Source of the DNA: Nocardia bovistercoris
GTDB taxonomy: Bacteria > Actinomycetota > Actinomycetes > Mycobacteriales > Mycobacteriaceae
NCBI RefSeq assembly: GCF_015674855.1
Contig: NZ_JADMLG010000004.1
Coordinates: 310,001-374,000, forward strand
Direction of reading: 5' to 3'
Length of the DNA: 64,000 bases
The translations under genes were made by a program, and so were the position numbers. Every line of letters starts with the position of its first letter. The first letter of the stretch is position 1. Of this stretch, positions 1 to 8,843 are shown piece after piece. The notes beneath the pieces were generated by a model. That model saw only the letters and a program-made list of their open reading frames with translations. It had not been told where the DNA came from and did no database searches.

Positions 1-49
1 GATCGCAGGCCGCGGTCGCACCGTAGGTCTTCAACAGCATGTACTTCAT
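1..49 (-). CDS. YCII-related (DGPF-type) protein, N-terminal fragment
   Basis: Only the first 16 codons lie in the window (reading MKYMLLKTYGATAACD); the gene continues off the left edge. The opening resembles YCII-related proteins, which commonly begin MKYMLL and often sit beside ECF sigma factor genes. The start is supported by AAGGAG six bases upstream on the minus strand (about 56-61). Function cannot be judged from this fragment. Confidence 0.5.
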   Translation of the reverse strand, partial: MKYMLLKTYGATAACD

Positions 50-146
50 GATTCGGCTCCTTGCCGGTCGGCGCGCCCTTGTGGCGCTCTCGAGGGTAGG
101 TCGGAGCCGGTCGTACGCACTTGTCGTATCCGTGGAGTGACCTGCA

Positions 147-1379
147 TCACAGTTGGGACGAGGTGTCGGCCAACTTCGCCGGGTCCACCGGTTCGCCCGC
201 CGCGACGAGTTCCTTGATCCGGTCGGTGACATCCCAGATGTTGACGTTCATCCCGGCCATGACCAGATTGTCGGCGTCGAGCCAGAACGCGACGAACTCG
301 CGGGCGTCGCGATCGCCGCGCACCACGACCCGGTCGTACTCGCCTGCCGCCGCGTAGCCCGTGTACTCCATGCCGAGGTCGTACTGATCGGTGAAGAAGT
401 AGGGCAGTCGGTCGTAGACCGCGGGCTTGCCGAGCATGGTCGCCGCCGCCACCGCGGGCTGATTGAGGGCATTGGCCCAGTGCTCGACGCGGATGCGGCG
501 GCCGAGAACCGGATGGCGCTGCGCGGCGATATCGCCGACGGCGACGATATCCGGATCGCTCGTCGCCAGCGATTCGTCGACCAGCACACCGCCATCGACC
601 TCCAGACCCGCCGCCTCGGCGAGTTCGACATTCGGCCGTGCGCCGACCGCGACCAGCACCGCGTCCGCGGTCACCGTGCTGCCGTCGCCGAGCCGCAGAC
701 CGATCGCGAGCACCGCCTCGCCGGTGTCGCGGGTGGTGATCTCCTCGACCTGCGCGCCGAGCCGCAGGTCGACATCGTTGGCCCGGTGCAGGTCGGCGAA
801 GACCGCGCCCATCTCCGGTCCGAGCGCGCCGAGCAGCGGCTGCTCGGCGGATTCGACGACCGTGACCCGCAATCCGGCCCCCCGCGCCGCCGCGGCGACC
901 TCGAGACCGATCCAGCCCGCGCCGATCACCGCGAGGCTGCGATTCTGCCCGAACAGCTCGATCATGGTGTCGGAGTCGCCGATGGTGCGCAGCGTGTACA
1001 CGTTGGGCGCGTCCGCGCCCGGCAGCGGCGGGCGCTTCGGGCTCGAGCCCGTGGCCAGCGCCAACTTGTCGTAGGCCAGGGTGGAGCCGTCGGGCAGGGT
1101 CACGGTGGCGGCGGCGCGATCGATCGCGGTCACCTCGGTGCCCAATCGCAGATCGATGTGGTGATCGCGGTACCACTGACCCGGCTGCACGGTGAATTCC
1201 GGCAGGGATTTCTTGCCGAGCAGATGTTCCTTGGACAGCGGAGGTCGCTCGTATGGCAGGTGCTCCTCGGCGCCGATCACGGTGACGGTGCCGTCGAAAT
1301 CGTTGTCCCGCAGAGCTTCCGCGAGTTTGGCCGCGGCCAGGCCGCCACCGACGATGACAAAACGACGCTGCGAGGTCAT
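147..1379 (-). CDS. FAD/NAD(P)-dependent oxidoreductase, ferredoxin/rhodocoxin reductase-like
   Basis: A 410-residue flavoprotein that probably passes electrons from NAD(P)H to a ferredoxin or similar partner. The FAD-binding glycine motif is at residues 11-16 (GGGLAA). A second dinucleotide motif (IGAGWIG, 152-158) is the NAD(P) site. Near the C-terminal third, [11 protein letters not shown] is the second FAD contact typical of rubredoxin/putidaredoxin-reductase-like enzymes, and the usual ~110-residue reductase C-terminal domain follows. Length fits the family (about 400). The ATG is preceded by AAGGAG. No ferredoxin or P450 gene is adjacent, so the partner is unknown. It is divergent from the DsbA-like gene at 1551. 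Confidence 0.85.
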   Translation of the reverse strand: MTSQRRFVIVGGGLAAAKLAEALRDNDFDGTVTVIGAEEHLPYERPPLSKEHLLGKKSLPEFTVQPGQWYRDHHIDLRLGTEVTAIDRAAATVTLPDGSTLAYDKLALATGSSPKRPPLPGADAPNVYTLRTIGDSDTMIELFGQNRSLAVIGAGWIGLEVAAAARGAGLRVTVVESAEQPLLGALGPEMGAVFADLHRANDVDLRLGAQVEEITTRDTGEAVLAIGLRLGDGSTVTADAVLVAVGARPNVELAEAAGLEVDGGVLVDESLATSDPDIVAVGDIAAQRHPVLGRRIRVEHWANALNQPAVAAATMLGKPAVYDRLPYFFTDQYDLGMEYTGYAAAGEYDRVVVRGDRDAREFVAFWLDADNLVMAGMNVNIWDVTDRIKELVAAGEPVDPAKLADTSSQL

Positions 1380-1455
1380 TGCGGACTCCTTCTCGGGTGG
1401 ATAACGGATTCCTGCCCCGAGCCTACTGTCAGCCGATCCTCGCGCCCGCGAATCG

Positions 1456-1481
1456 GGAACGAATACCGGACCGATGTGGTT
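1456..1481 (+). promoter_or_regulatory. Candidate SigH/SigR-type promoter
   Basis: GGAAC at 1456-1460 and GTT at 1479-1481 are separated by 18 bases. This fits the thiol-oxidative-stress sigma factor signature (GGAAT/C, N16-20, GTT). It lies about 70 bases upstream of the Rv2466c-like gene, whose M. tuberculosis counterpart is strongly SigH-induced. The motif is short, so the downstream gene provides much of the support. Confidence 0.5.
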
Positions 1482-1550
1482 GCTCCCGATAGCGGCCGCG
1501 CTACCCGCCGCCGCAATTCAGCTTTCGCGAAAGATCGAGAGGAACGAACC

Positions 1551-2192
1551 GTGACCGAAACGGCCGAGAAGAACGTCGCCGACTTCTGGTTCGACCCGCT
1601 GTGCCCGTGGTGCTGGATCACCTCCCGCTGGATCCTGGAGGTCGAGAAGGTCCGCGATATCGACGCCCGCTTCCACGTCATGAGCCTCGCCGTCCTCAAC
1701 GAGGGCCGCGACCTGCCGCCGCAATACCAGGAATTGATGGCCGTCGGCTGGGGGCCCGTCCGGGTCGCCATCGCCGCGGCACAGGCTCACGGCGACAAGA
1801 TCCTGTCGCCGCTCTACACCGCCATGGGTACCCGCATCCACGACCGCAAGGACGAATACGAGCGCCCCGATCGCGCCGCGTCGCTGGCCGCGGTCATCGC
1901 CGACTCGCTCGCCGAGGTCGGACTCCCGGCCGAACTGGCCGAGGCCGCGAACAGCACCGAATACGACGCCGCGCTGCGCGAGAGCCACCACGCGGGGATG
2001 GACAAGGTGGGCGAGGACGTCGGCACGCCGACCATCCACGTCAACGGGATCGCGTTCTTCGGTCCGGTGTTGTCGCGGATTCCGCGCGGTGAGGAAGCGG
2101 GCACGGTATGGGACGGCGTCGTCGCGCTCGCCTCGTACCCGCACTTCTTCGAGTTGAAGCGGACCAGGACCGAGAACCCGTCCTTCGACTGA
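1551..2192 (+). CDS. Mycothiol-dependent nitroreductase-like DsbA-family protein (Rv2466c-like)
   Basis: A 213-residue thioredoxin-fold protein of the DsbA/FrnE group with active-site CPWC at residues 18-21, inside a PLCPWCW context typical of actinobacterial Rv2466c (mycoredoxin-2). The cis-proline loop reads GTPTI. The family member in M. tuberculosis is a mycothiol-dependent thiol reductase that also activates nitro-drugs under oxidative stress. The GTG start has AGAGGA upstream. It heads the block Rv2466c-rpiB-nei found in M. tuberculosis, here with an M48 protease gene inserted. A likely SigH-type promoter sits upstream. No signal peptide, so cytoplasmic. Confidence 0.85.
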   Translation: MTETAEKNVADFWFDPLCPWCWITSRWILEVEKVRDIDARFHVMSLAVLNEGRDLPPQYQELMAVGWGPVRVAIAAAQAHGDKILSPLYTAMGTRIHDRKDEYERPDRAASLAAVIADSLAEVGLPAELAEAANSTEYDAALRESHHAGMDKVGEDVGTPTIHVNGIAFFGPVLSRIPRGEEAGTVWDGVVALASYPHFFELKRTRTENPSFD

Positions 2193-2198
2193 ATCCGC

Positions 2199-2232
2199 GG
2201 GCGGTGTGGCGTCGGTCGTCGCCACACCGCCC
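2199..2232 (+). terminator. Strong hairpin after the DsbA-like gene
   Basis: A perfect 13-bp stem (GGGCGGTGTGGCG, 2199-2211, with 2220-2232) and an 8-base loop start seven bases after the stop codon. There is no T run, as is common for high-GC actinobacterial terminators. Confidence 0.5.
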
Positions 2233-2507
2233 CGGTTCAGTGCGGGCGGTCCTCATAATGCCCACGAGTCGAGGTTGCGGACGGCATGTGGCCATGGGTG
2301 CACGGGGTGGCAGTGGCCCGACTCGACCGTCCCGGTGTGGTGCGGCCGCCATCGCGTTGTTCAGGGTCGCGGCGGTGGGTACTTGGCGACATGGCGACAA
2401 GCAGCCGTCGGCCCGGCCGAAGCGTCCGGTGCTCGAGGACGGTGTCATCGCGCTGCCCCGGCTCGAGGTTGTGGCGGCGGTGTGGCGTCCTGCGGTCCTG
2501 ACGGCGG
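2233..2507. other. Intergenic stretch between convergent genes
   Basis: With the preceding hairpin this is part of a 315-base gap between converging genes. No convincing coding frame, RNA or repeat was found. Confidence 0.4.
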
Positions 2508-3797
2508 TTAGGGCGAGTGGGTGTCGCCCGGGTTCGGTCTGCCCCAGCCCTGATGTTCGGTGGGTTGCTGTGGATAGCCGTCGGTCGGGTAGGGGCCGGT
2601 CGGTTGCGCGTACCCGCCGGACTGTGGTGGATAACCGCCGCTCGGCTGTGGATAGCCGCTCGATGACTGCCCGGCGACCGGTGGCGCGTACCCGCCCGCA
2701 TGCTGTGGATATCCACCGGTGAGCTGTGGATATCCACCGATCGGCTGGTACGGGGGATAGGTGCCGCCCGGCGGCGGGAATCCGGGTTGCGGCGTGACCC
2801 GCGGATTCGGCCGCCAGAGCAGATTGCCGTGCTTGCTGCGGTCGCGCAGCGCCCACATCCGCCAGGTCAATACCGGGTGGCTGACCAGGCCGTTGTAGAG
2901 CCAGACGAAGAATCCGCGTTCCACCGGCGCCCGGTCGGCCATCTCGTCGAACCCGACCAACGTGTTCAGATATTTGCCGCCCGCCAGGGTGCGCATCGCG
3001 CCGGGCGCGCCCTCGTGGTTGTAGCAGTAGCCGTGGTTGTCGGCGGTGTACTCCTGGGCGCGCTGCAACGATCCGCCCAGAATCGGCAGGTACGGCACCA
3101 CATACATGCCGAGCCACCGCCAGTACGAGGTGTGCCCGGCGGCGATGTGCCCGACCTCGTGGCCGATGATGAAGGCCAGCGCGTCGGGATCGCGTGCCGC
3201 GCCGCCGATTTCGAACAGATCGCTGTTGACCGCCACGAACCGGCGGAAGCCGTGCCCCGAGGCGAACGCGTTGATCGCCCCGTTGCCGAGCACCACGAAG
3301 GCGTCCGGGGTATTGGCCATCCCGAAGCGCGCCGCGGCCTCCACGACCATGCGATGCGCGTCAGGGAACTGGGTCGGGGTGATCTTGATGCCACCGGTGC
3401 GCAACTGCGCGTACAACAGACCGCGCTGCAACACCAGGATCAGCGGCGCGAGCAGCAGCGGCGCCGACAGTTGCAGCGGAATCCAGCCGACCACCGTCAT
3501 CAGCAGTCCCAAGACGAAGAACAGGGCGGTCAGCACCACGATCACGGTGAGCAGCGGTATCTCGAGCGCGTGCCGGGCAGGCATCCCGAACGGTCCGAGC
3601 CCGCGCGTCTGCTGGATCGCGTATCGCGGCGGTCGCGGTCCGTTCGCGGTGGCCGGTGACTGATACCCGGGAACCCATCCGGGCGGTCCGCTCGACGGAT
3701 CCCATCCGGTGAGGTTCGACACCGAGGTCGAACCGCTCGCTTCGCCATCGGATTTCGTCAGCGAGGTCGATGGTTGACCTTGTTCGTCGGACTGCAT
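2508..3797 (-). CDS. M48-family zinc metalloprotease, membrane-anchored, with G/Y/P/Q-rich tail
   Basis: A 429-residue protein. The zinc site HEVGH is at 213-217, and the downstream helix with EYTAD supplies the third ligand, as in M48/HtpX-type peptidases. Two hydrophobic segments (about 78-104 and 109-125) precede the protease domain, which faces the cytosol in this family. Residues 1-70 are polar and proline-rich. The last ~110 residues are a low-complexity tail of GGYP/PYPQ repeats. The family degrades misfolded membrane proteins. The start is uncertain: ATG at 3797 or 3815 (six codons more), neither with a strong Shine-Dalgarno. Divergent from rpiB. Confidence 0.85.
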   Translation of the reverse strand: MQSDEQGQPSTSLTKSDGEASGSTSVSNLTGWDPSSGPPGWVPGYQSPATANGPRPPRYAIQQTRGLGPFGMPARHALEIPLLTVIVVLTALFFVLGLLMTVVGWIPLQLSAPLLLAPLILVLQRGLLYAQLRTGGIKITPTQFPDAHRMVVEAAARFGMANTPDAFVVLGNGAINAFASGHGFRRFVAVNSDLFEIGGAARDPDALAFIIGHEVGHIAAGHTSYWRWLGMYVVPYLPILGGSLQRAQEYTADNHGYCYNHEGAPGAMRTLAGGKYLNTLVGFDEMADRAPVERGFFVWLYNGLVSHPVLTWRMWALRDRSKHGNLLWRPNPRVTPQPGFPPPGGTYPPYQPIGGYPQLTGGYPQHAGGYAPPVAGQSSSGYPQPSGGYPPQSGGYAQPTGPYPTDGYPQQPTEHQGWGRPNPGDTHSP

Positions 3798-3878
3798 GCC
3801 ATGAACTCTATTCATTTGCCCGCCGTCGTCCATTCCCCCGCCGTCGCCGCTCGCGGCGGGCCTGACACAATCGCTGCC

Positions 3879-4346
3879 ATGCGCGTATACCTGGGTGCCG
3901 ACCATGCCGGTTTCGAACTGAAGAATCACGTCAAGGCCCATCTGGAGCAGGCGGGCCACGAGGTCGTCGACTGCGGCGCCCTCGAATACGACGCACTCGA
4001 CGACTACCCCGCGTTCTGCATCGACGCCGCGCGCCGCACCGTCGCCGACCCGGGCAGCCTCGGCCTGGTGTTCGGCGGCAGCGGCAACGGTGAGCAGATC
4101 GCCGCCAACAAGGTGCCCGGCGCTCGCTGCGCGCTTGCCTGGAGCGTCGAGACCGCCCGTCTCGCGCGCGAACACAACAACGCTCAGCTCATCGGAATCG
4201 GCGGCCGGATGCACAGCACCGAGGAAGCGCTCGCCATCGTCGACGCGTTCGTGGCGACGGCGTGGTCCGGCGAGGAGCGCCATCAGCGCCGCATCGACAT
4301 CCTCGCCGAGTACGAGAAGACCGGCGTGGCGCCCGCCACCGCGTGA
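3879..4346 (+). CDS. rpiB: Ribose-5-phosphate isomerase B
   Basis: A 155-residue RpiB/LacAB-family enzyme that interconverts ribose 5-phosphate and ribulose 5-phosphate in the pentose phosphate pathway. It begins [15 protein letters not shown], containing the substrate-binding Asp-His pair. The catalytic loop reads GGSGNGEQ (66-73), the mycobacterial form in which glutamate (E72 here) replaces the cysteine of E. coli-type enzymes as general base. Order matches Rv2465c, flanked by the Rv2466c and nei homologues. It ends 15 bases before the nei-like gene and is probably co-transcribed with it. Confidence 0.93.
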   Translation: MRVYLGADHAGFELKNHVKAHLEQAGHEVVDCGALEYDALDDYPAFCIDAARRTVADPGSLGLVFGGSGNGEQIAANKVPGARCALAWSVETARLAREHNNAQLIGIGGRMHSTEEALAIVDAFVATAWSGEERHQRRIDILAEYEKTGVAPATA

Positions 4347-4361
4347 AGTAGGCAGGCGTAG

Positions 4362-5165
4362 ATGCCCGAAGGGCATACGCTGCACCGGCTCGCCCGCCGG
4401 CACCAGGAGCGTTTCGCGGGCGCGGTGGTGCGGGTGTCGAGTCCGCAGGGACGGTTCGCCGACGGGGCCGCACTGGTCGACGGACAGGTGCTGACCCGCT
4501 CGGAAGCGCACGGGAAACATCTGCTGCACCACTACGAGTCGGGGGCGGTCGTGCACGTCCACCTCGGCCTCTACGGCAAGTTCTACGATTCCGAACTGCC
4601 GATGGGGGAGCCGATCGGCCAGGTCAGGATGCGAATGGTCGGCGCTGGTTCGGGTTTCGGCACCGACCTGCGCGGGCCGAGCGCCTGCGAGGTGCTGACC
4701 CCTCCCGAGGTGGACGCGCTCGCCGAACGCCTCGGCGCCGACCCGCTGCGCCCCGACGCCGACCCCGACCGCCCGCTGCGCCGAATCGCCCGCTCGCGCA
4801 GGTCGATCGGCGCGCTGCTGATGGACCAGTCGGTGATCGCGGGCGTCGGCAACGTGTACCGGGCCGAAGTGCTGTTCCGGCACGGTATCTCGCCGTACCG
4901 GGAAGGCGCCGCGCTCGGCGCCGAACAGTGGCAGGCGATCTGGGCGGATCTGGTGGAGCTGATGCCGGTCGGTGTCGCGACCGGCCGCATGCACGTGGTT
5001 CGCCCCGAACACGACCACGGCGAACCGTCCTACGCGCCGGATCGCCCGCGGACCTACGTCTACCGCAGGCAGGGCGCCGCCTGCCGGGTCTGCGGCGCGA
5101 CGGTGGCGCACGCGGTCATGGAGGGGCGGAATCTGTTCTGGTGCCCCGGCTGTCAATCCGGCTGA
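4362..5165 (+). CDS. nei: Formamidopyrimidine-DNA glycosylase/endonuclease VIII (Nei1-like)
   Basis: A 267-residue Fpg/Nei-family base-excision repair enzyme that removes oxidised pyrimidines and cleaves the abasic site. The N-terminus MPEGHT carries the catalytic proline and glutamate (P2, E3) in the Nei rather than Fpg form. The helix-two-turn-helix core contains [16 protein letters not shown], and the C-terminal zinc finger is CRVC...CPGC. Equivalent to Rv2464c, directly downstream of rpiB as in M. tuberculosis. Confidence 0.9.
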   Translation: MPEGHTLHRLARRHQERFAGAVVRVSSPQGRFADGAALVDGQVLTRSEAHGKHLLHHYESGAVVHVHLGLYGKFYDSELPMGEPIGQVRMRMVGAGSGFGTDLRGPSACEVLTPPEVDALAERLGADPLRPDADPDRPLRRIARSRRSIGALLMDQSVIAGVGNVYRAEVLFRHGISPYREGAALGAEQWQAIWADLVELMPVGVATGRMHVVRPEHDHGEPSYAPDRPRTYVYRRQGAACRVCGATVAHAVMEGRNLFWCPGCQSG

Positions 5166-5223
5166 CGCCGTACTGCCCCCTGGACGCCGCGCTCGGGCCC
5201 GACGAGGGCCCGCGCCGTGCTCT

Positions 5224-6174
5224 TCAACCGGCGACGGCGGCGTCGATCTCCGGGCCGTCGGAATCGGTGTAGACGAACCGGTTGCCGGTCTTGATGGAGT
5301 ACATGTCGCGATCCGCGCGCCGCAGCAGATCCGTGAAATCGCACGGCGCGCCAGGCGGATTGTGCGCGGTGCCGACGCTCGCCGACACCGGCACCGGACC
5401 AGCCGTCGACCACACCGGGTCGCGCAGCGCCTGATGGATGTGACGGCAGATCTCGGCCAGCGAATGCTGATCCCGGTTCACCGCGAGCACGAATTCGTCA
5501 CCGCCGTAGCGGCAGATCACCGTGTCGGGCGGGCAGACCTCGCGCAGCCGGTTGGCCAGTTCGACCAGGACCTCGTCGCCGACGGCGTGCCCGAACCCGT
5601 CGTTGATCTGCTTGAAGCGGTCGAGGTCGATGAGCAGCAGGCCGACGTGGCAGTTCGGGTCGAGCGCCATGCGGCGCACCCGGTCCTGCAACAGCGTGCG
5701 GTTGGCGAGGTCGGTGAGCGCGTCGTGGGTGGCCTCGTGGCGCAGGCGGTGCTGCAGCGCGGCGATCTCCTGGACGCGCAGCGAGACCTTCGCCGTCATG
5801 CTCTGCTCCTGCTGGGCGAGCGCGCGTTCCTGCAGGGCCTGGGCGTAGCTGTCGATGGCGTGGCTGGCGATGAACGGCCAGCGGGTGGCCACGAGGGAGC
5901 CCGGCCTGCCCGAGGGGAAGCCGAGTAGCCATCTGCTGGCCTGCGCCAGCATGCGGGTTCGTTCGAACGGCGGTTCGGCGAGCCGGGCGCCGAGCTGCTT
6001 GGCCGAGGTGACCGGGAAAGGTTCGAACCGGGCGAGTTCCAGCAGGGACTGCACGATCTCGATGAGGACCGGTTCCAGCTGTTGCGGAGTCGTGTGCGAG
6101 CCCGGTTCCGCGCAGACCGCACGCGCCCAGGCGCGCGCCATCGCGCTGACAGGTGGCTCGGTGTCGGCGGACAT
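5224..6174 (-). CDS. GGDEF-domain diguanylate cyclase
   Basis: A 316-residue protein with an uncharacterised ~140-residue N-terminal region, a short linker helix, and a GGDEF domain from about 145. [10 protein letters not shown] is at 150-159 and the active loop RYGGDEF at 222-228. Intact GGDEF predicts cyclic-di-GMP synthesis from GTP. The arginine of the usual inhibitory RxxD site before the active loop is not present. No membrane segment is visible, so it is probably cytoplasmic. I chose the ATG at 6174 because GAGGTGA precedes it; a longer frame to 6222 lacks such support. Confidence 0.85.
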   Translation of the reverse strand: MSADTEPPVSAMARAWARAVCAEPGSHTTPQQLEPVLIEIVQSLLELARFEPFPVTSAKQLGARLAEPPFERTRMLAQASRWLLGFPSGRPGSLVATRWPFIASHAIDSYAQALQERALAQQEQSMTAKVSLRVQEIAALQHRLRHEATHDALTDLANRTLLQDRVRRMALDPNCHVGLLLIDLDRFKQINDGFGHAVGDEVLVELANRLREVCPPDTVICRYGGDEFVLAVNRDQHSLAEICRHIHQALRDPVWSTAGPVPVSASVGTAHNPPGAPCDFTDLLRRADRDMYSIKTGNRFVYTDSDGPEIDAAVAG

Positions 6175-6720
6175 CGCGCTCACCTCGGGGTGTCGATGTC
6201 GGTAACCGGGTGCCCCGCGCACGCGCGAGAGCCGGCATCACCCCGATCACTACTGCTATGCGGTTGGGTCCACCACGCTCGGTGCACGTTCACCGCCCCC
6301 TTTCCAGATACCCCCGTCCGGCAAAAAGGATCCTAGCAAGCCACTCGGCACTGAAAAACGACGTTTTACAACGAGTTTTCGATACCGGTCCAGTGGCGAT
6401 CGGATGTGTGATCGTTCCGGGGGCACGGGCGTTACACATCAATTCCGGTTCGCTGGAGAGTCGCGCGCCGACACGCCAGAAGTGTGCCCGAACCTGCGCG
6501 AATCCGTCCTCCACCGGCCTGATCGTAGTCGCGCATCGCCGCGACGGCACCCCCCTCGGCCGAATGACCCGACACCGACGTGACGAGAACCGGTCCCACC
6601 ACCCCTCGGTGACCCGCACCGCAGCCCCGCCCGCTCCCGGCGATTGGCTTTTTCGACGGTTGATTCGGTACAGTCGGTGCGCACACGACATCGTGGCGAT
6701 CCCATCGGTGTCGTATGCCT
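6175..6720. other. 546-base non-coding stretch before the tRNAs
   Basis: No believable gene. A relatively AT-rich patch at about 6330-6390 contains a short inverted repeat (AAAAC, GAC, GTTTT at 6355-6367). It may hold promoters for the GGDEF gene (minus) and the tRNA pair (plus). Confidence 0.4.
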
Positions 6721-6794
<74 letters not shown>

Positions 6795-6827
6795 CACAAG
6801 AATTCTCCTCGCCGCCGAGCGAGGGCA

Positions 6828-6901
6828 CGGGGTGTAGCGCAGCTTGGTAGCGCATCCGCTTTGGGAGCGGAGGGTCGCAGGTTCAAATCCTGTCACCCCG
6901 A
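6828..6901 (+). tRNA. tRNA-Pro (anticodon TGG)
   Basis: Acceptor CGGGGTG pairs with CACCCCG, the anticodon loop TTTGGGA gives TGG, and the T-arm contains GTTCAAAT. Discriminator A at 6901; CCA is not encoded. It lies 33 bases after tRNA-Gly and is probably in the same transcript. Confidence 0.95.
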
Positions 6902-7011
6902 CAGTAATTCGACCCCTCCGGCCCAGGTCAGAGGGCGTCGCCTACCTTTCGGCAGCTCGGTCGAAATCGCCCCTGGTAGCTCGGGATAGGCGCGCTCGCG
7001 ATGAGCGGGCT

Positions 7012-8601
7012 TCAGGTCAGTGGTGCGCGGGCTACCTCGTCGATCAGGTCTTGGATCGGTTCGGGGCCGTTGTAGTCGAAGGTCATGACCCATGTGGCTC
7101 GGGACGGGTCGGTGAAGGTGGAGACGATCTTCGGGTACCGGAGGGTGCCGTTGACCACCTTGGTGAACGTGAGACGTCGGTCTTTGCGATTGCCGAATGT
7201 GGCCGTGTCCAACAACTTCGCGCGTAGTGCGAACTCTCCGACCGCCGTTGTGGCGTCGTTCTGGGATCTGTAGACGTAGAAGGTGTAGTTCAGCGCCTTG
7301 CTGCCCGTGGTGAAGCAGTACCAGCGCGCCATCCAGCCATTGAAGGCCGCCTCGGCGTTGGTTTCGAGGCGCAGGTCTTCGGTGCGGGGTCGGCAGGTCG
7401 CGTTCCGGTACCCTTTCCCCTCCTCGCGAGGGTCGGTCGGCAGCATGTCGGGGAACGCGGCGGAAACGGCGGCCAGTGCGCGGAGTTCCGGGGTGCGGCC
7501 AGTGGCTTCGGCGAGAATCGAGGAATCGTCACGCCACACCCAGACGCCGAAACCCACCAGGACGACCAGCACGATCACCAGCGGGGTCAGGGGAACGATG
7601 CGTCGACGGCGTCGTGGGGGCGCGGGGATGGGGCGCATCGGTGGCGGGTACGCGCGCGACATGTTCGGCTGCGGGCCGGGGGTGACCGGGACGCGCGGTG
7701 CGGACGGGGCGGGAGCGAACGGCTGGACGAGAGTGGGGGAGGAGGGGGTGATCACGGGGAGGCTCGGCGTCGGGCGGCCGTTCAGCGCCGCCCACGCCAG
7801 GTTCGCGAATTCGGCGCAGGTGGCGAATCGGTCTTCGCTGCGTTTGGCCATGGCGCGCGCGAGGATCGCGTCGAGTTCGGCGGGTAGGCCGGGGCGGAAG
7901 GCGGTGATCGGTGGGGGTGGTTTGCGCAGGTGTCCGTCGATGATGAGGGCCGGGTGGGACGAGTCGAAGGGGGATTTGCCGGTGAGGAGCCAGAACAGGG
8001 TGCACGCCAGGGAGTATTGGTCGGTGCGGTGGTCCATGTAGGCGCCGGTGAGCTGTTCGGGGGAGGCGTAGGTGAGGGTGGCGGTGAAAGTGCCGGTTCG
8101 AGTGAGGTGTGCGGTGTCCTCGCGTGGGCGGGCGATACCGAAGTCGGTGAGTAGGACTCGTTCCATGCCTACGCCGCGGGCGAGCATGATGTTGGCGGGC
8201 TTCACGTCCCGGTGCAGGACGCCCATGGCGTGTGCGTAGTCGAGGGCTGTCGCGGTCTCCGCTACGATCTGTGCGCCGCGCTGCGGGGGTAGCGCGGACG
8301 GGTCGAGGGATGAGGCGTCAACGCCGTCGATGTACTGCATGGCGATCCACAGCTGTTCGTCGTCGACGCCGCGATCGAAGACCGTCACGATGTTCGGGTG
8401 GTCCAGTCGCGCGGCCAAGTCGGCTTCGCGTTCGAATCTAGCTCGGATCTCGTTGTCGGAGTACAGATCTCGGTTGAGCAGCTTGAGTGCGACCAGCCGG
8501 GGCAGTCGCGGATGCCGTGCCAGGTACACCGCCCCCATGCCGCCCCTGCCGAGCAGTCTCTCCACGGTGTAACCCGCGAAGACTTCCCCGCCACGTAACA
8601 C
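7012..8601 (-). CDS. Transmembrane serine/threonine protein kinase (Pkn-type)
   Basis: A 529-residue receptor-like kinase. The kinase domain spans about 11-275: glycine loop GRGGMGAVY (18-26), ATP lysine K40, catalytic loop HRDVKPAN, DFG motif DFGIA and an SPEQL activation-segment end. A proline-rich linker leads to a basic stop (PRRRRRIV) and a single membrane helix around 340-360, then a ~170-residue extracytoplasmic domain with several cysteines that may sense a ligand. This is the usual PknF/PknH-like architecture of mycolata. GTG start at 8601 preceded by a G-rich tract. Its targets cannot be told. Confidence 0.9.
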   Translation of the reverse strand: MLRGGEVFAGYTVERLLGRGGMGAVYLARHPRLPRLVALKLLNRDLYSDNEIRARFEREADLAARLDHPNIVTVFDRGVDDEQLWIAMQYIDGVDASSLDPSALPPQRGAQIVAETATALDYAHAMGVLHRDVKPANIMLARGVGMERVLLTDFGIARPREDTAHLTRTGTFTATLTYASPEQLTGAYMDHRTDQYSLACTLFWLLTGKSPFDSSHPALIIDGHLRKPPPPITAFRPGLPAELDAILARAMAKRSEDRFATCAEFANLAWAALNGRPTPSLPVITPSSPTLVQPFAPAPSAPRVPVTPGPQPNMSRAYPPPMRPIPAPPRRRRRIVPLTPLVIVLVVLVGFGVWVWRDDSSILAEATGRTPELRALAAVSAAFPDMLPTDPREEGKGYRNATCRPRTEDLRLETNAEAAFNGWMARWYCFTTGSKALNYTFYVYRSQNDATTAVGEFALRAKLLDTATFGNRKDRRLTFTKVVNGTLRYPKIVSTFTDPSRATWVMTFDYNGPEPIQDLIDEVARAPLT

Positions 8602-8796
8602 AAGACCCCCCGGACCGCTTCCGAATTGTTCGGCGGCTCAGCCGCTTTCCGCGCGCACGGTGGCGATCTTCCGGCCGTGCGCACATCGCGGACTGTACAC
8701 GGCGCACTCCGGTTGCTCACCACCGAGGATTCGCCGCTCGGCCGGGCTCCGGGAACCGCGCATTGCCGCTCGGATCACACAGACCAGAGTTCATCG

Positions 8797-8828
8797 AAAA
8801 GGGCCCGTGCTCTTGTGAGTACGGGCCC
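8797..8828 (-). terminator. Intrinsic terminator of the DUF2637-like gene
   Basis: A 12-bp stem with TTGT loop (8801-8812 with 8817-8828), followed on the minus strand by TTTT (complement of 8797-8800). It sits 16 bases past the stop codon at 8844. Confidence 0.8.
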
Positions 8829-8843
8829 TTCGAGGGGGGATGT

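Noticed and set aside
153..1550. Long plus-strand open frame ahead of the DsbA-like gene
   Set aside because: It is antisense to the flavoprotein gene; the true start is the GTG at 1551 with its own ribosome site.
3816..5156. N-terminal extension of the M48 protease frame to 5156
   Set aside because: This open frame runs antisense through rpiB and nei; homology to the protease begins only near 3797.
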